NCBI GenBank assembly: GCA_903892315.1
Contig: CAITHY010000088.1
Coordinates: 1 to 6,011, forward strand
From: an uncultured beta proteobacterium
Lineage (GTDB): Bacteria > Pseudomonadota > Gammaproteobacteria > Burkholderiales > Burkholderiaceae
Length of the DNA: 6,011 nt
Reading direction: 5' to 3'
Shown here: in pieces, positions 5,903 to 6,011 of the stretch
Position numbering within the stretch: the stretch's first letter is position 1
How the letters are laid out: each line of letters opens with the position of its first letter
The notes under the pieces: model-generated
Database searches by the model: none
What the model saw: the letters and a program-made list of their open reading frames with translations, nothing else
What the model was told of the DNA's origin: nothing
Position numbers and translations under genes: made by a program

Positions 5903-6011
5903 ATGAATTTAATTGAAAAAATTGAGCAAGAAGAAATTGCTCGCTTAAGTGCTAACAAGGTTTTGCCAAGCTTTGCTCCTGGCGATACAGTAGTTGTTGG
6001 CGTAAACGTTG
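5903..6011 (+). CDS. rplS: 50S ribosomal protein L19, N-terminal part (cut by the window edge)
   Basis: The first 36 codons are present and open at the right edge. [12 protein letters not shown] (1-12) and the following [17 protein letters not shown] (20-36) are the standard L19 beginning: a short helix, then P-x-F-x-P-G-D-T-V-x-V and a beta strand. L19 lies at the interface between the large and small subunits. About two thirds of the usual 115-130 residues lie outside the window. It takes the fourth place in the conserved rpsP-rimM-trmD-rplS order, which supports the call. The start is fixed by AAGGA 6 nt upstream. Confidence 0.96.
   Translation, partial: MNLIEKIEQEEIARLSANKVLPSFAPGDTVVVGVNV

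Overview
The window looks like ordinary core-genome sequence from a betaproteobacterium of the Burkholderiales. Its moderate base composition and protein style suggest a Polynucleobacter-like freshwater lineage. That placement is an inference from protein character and gene order; no rRNA or other taxonomic marker is present. There is no mobile element, CRISPR array, tRNA, phage gene or sign of recent transfer.

Layout: (1) Positions 1-2797, plus strand, are the end of an electron-transfer operon: the last codons of etfB, complete etfA, then a ~600-residue acyl-CoA dehydrogenase. The dehydrogenase oxidises an acyl-CoA, and ETF (EtfA plus EtfB) carries the electrons on towards the quinone pool. 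(2) Positions 2798-2870 hold two hairpins between converging genes. Each has its U-run on the opposite strand, so each transcript appears to have its own terminator. (3) Positions 2854-3869, minus strand, hold two envelope genes: a META/HslJ-domain lipoprotein followed by a small, uncharacterised multi-pass membrane protein with a TM2-like N-terminus. (4) Positions 3870-4092 are a divergent intergenic region with the probable promoter and leader of the next operon. (5) Positions 4093-6011, plus strand, are the classic rpsP-rimM-trmD-rplS translation operon: ribosomal protein S16, the 30S maturation factor RimM, the tRNA m1G37 methyltransferase TrmD and the start of ribosomal protein L19, cut by the window edge.

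The most interesting points concern expression control rather than new proteins. A perfect 12-bp hairpin without a U-run sits between rpsP and rimM. trmD has no evident Shine-Dalgarno sequence. A 136-nt leader precedes rplS. These would suit the long-known need to make S16 and L19 in far larger amounts than RimM and TrmD from one operon. I found no convincing previously undescribed system. The least-known gene is the small membrane protein at 2854-3300.
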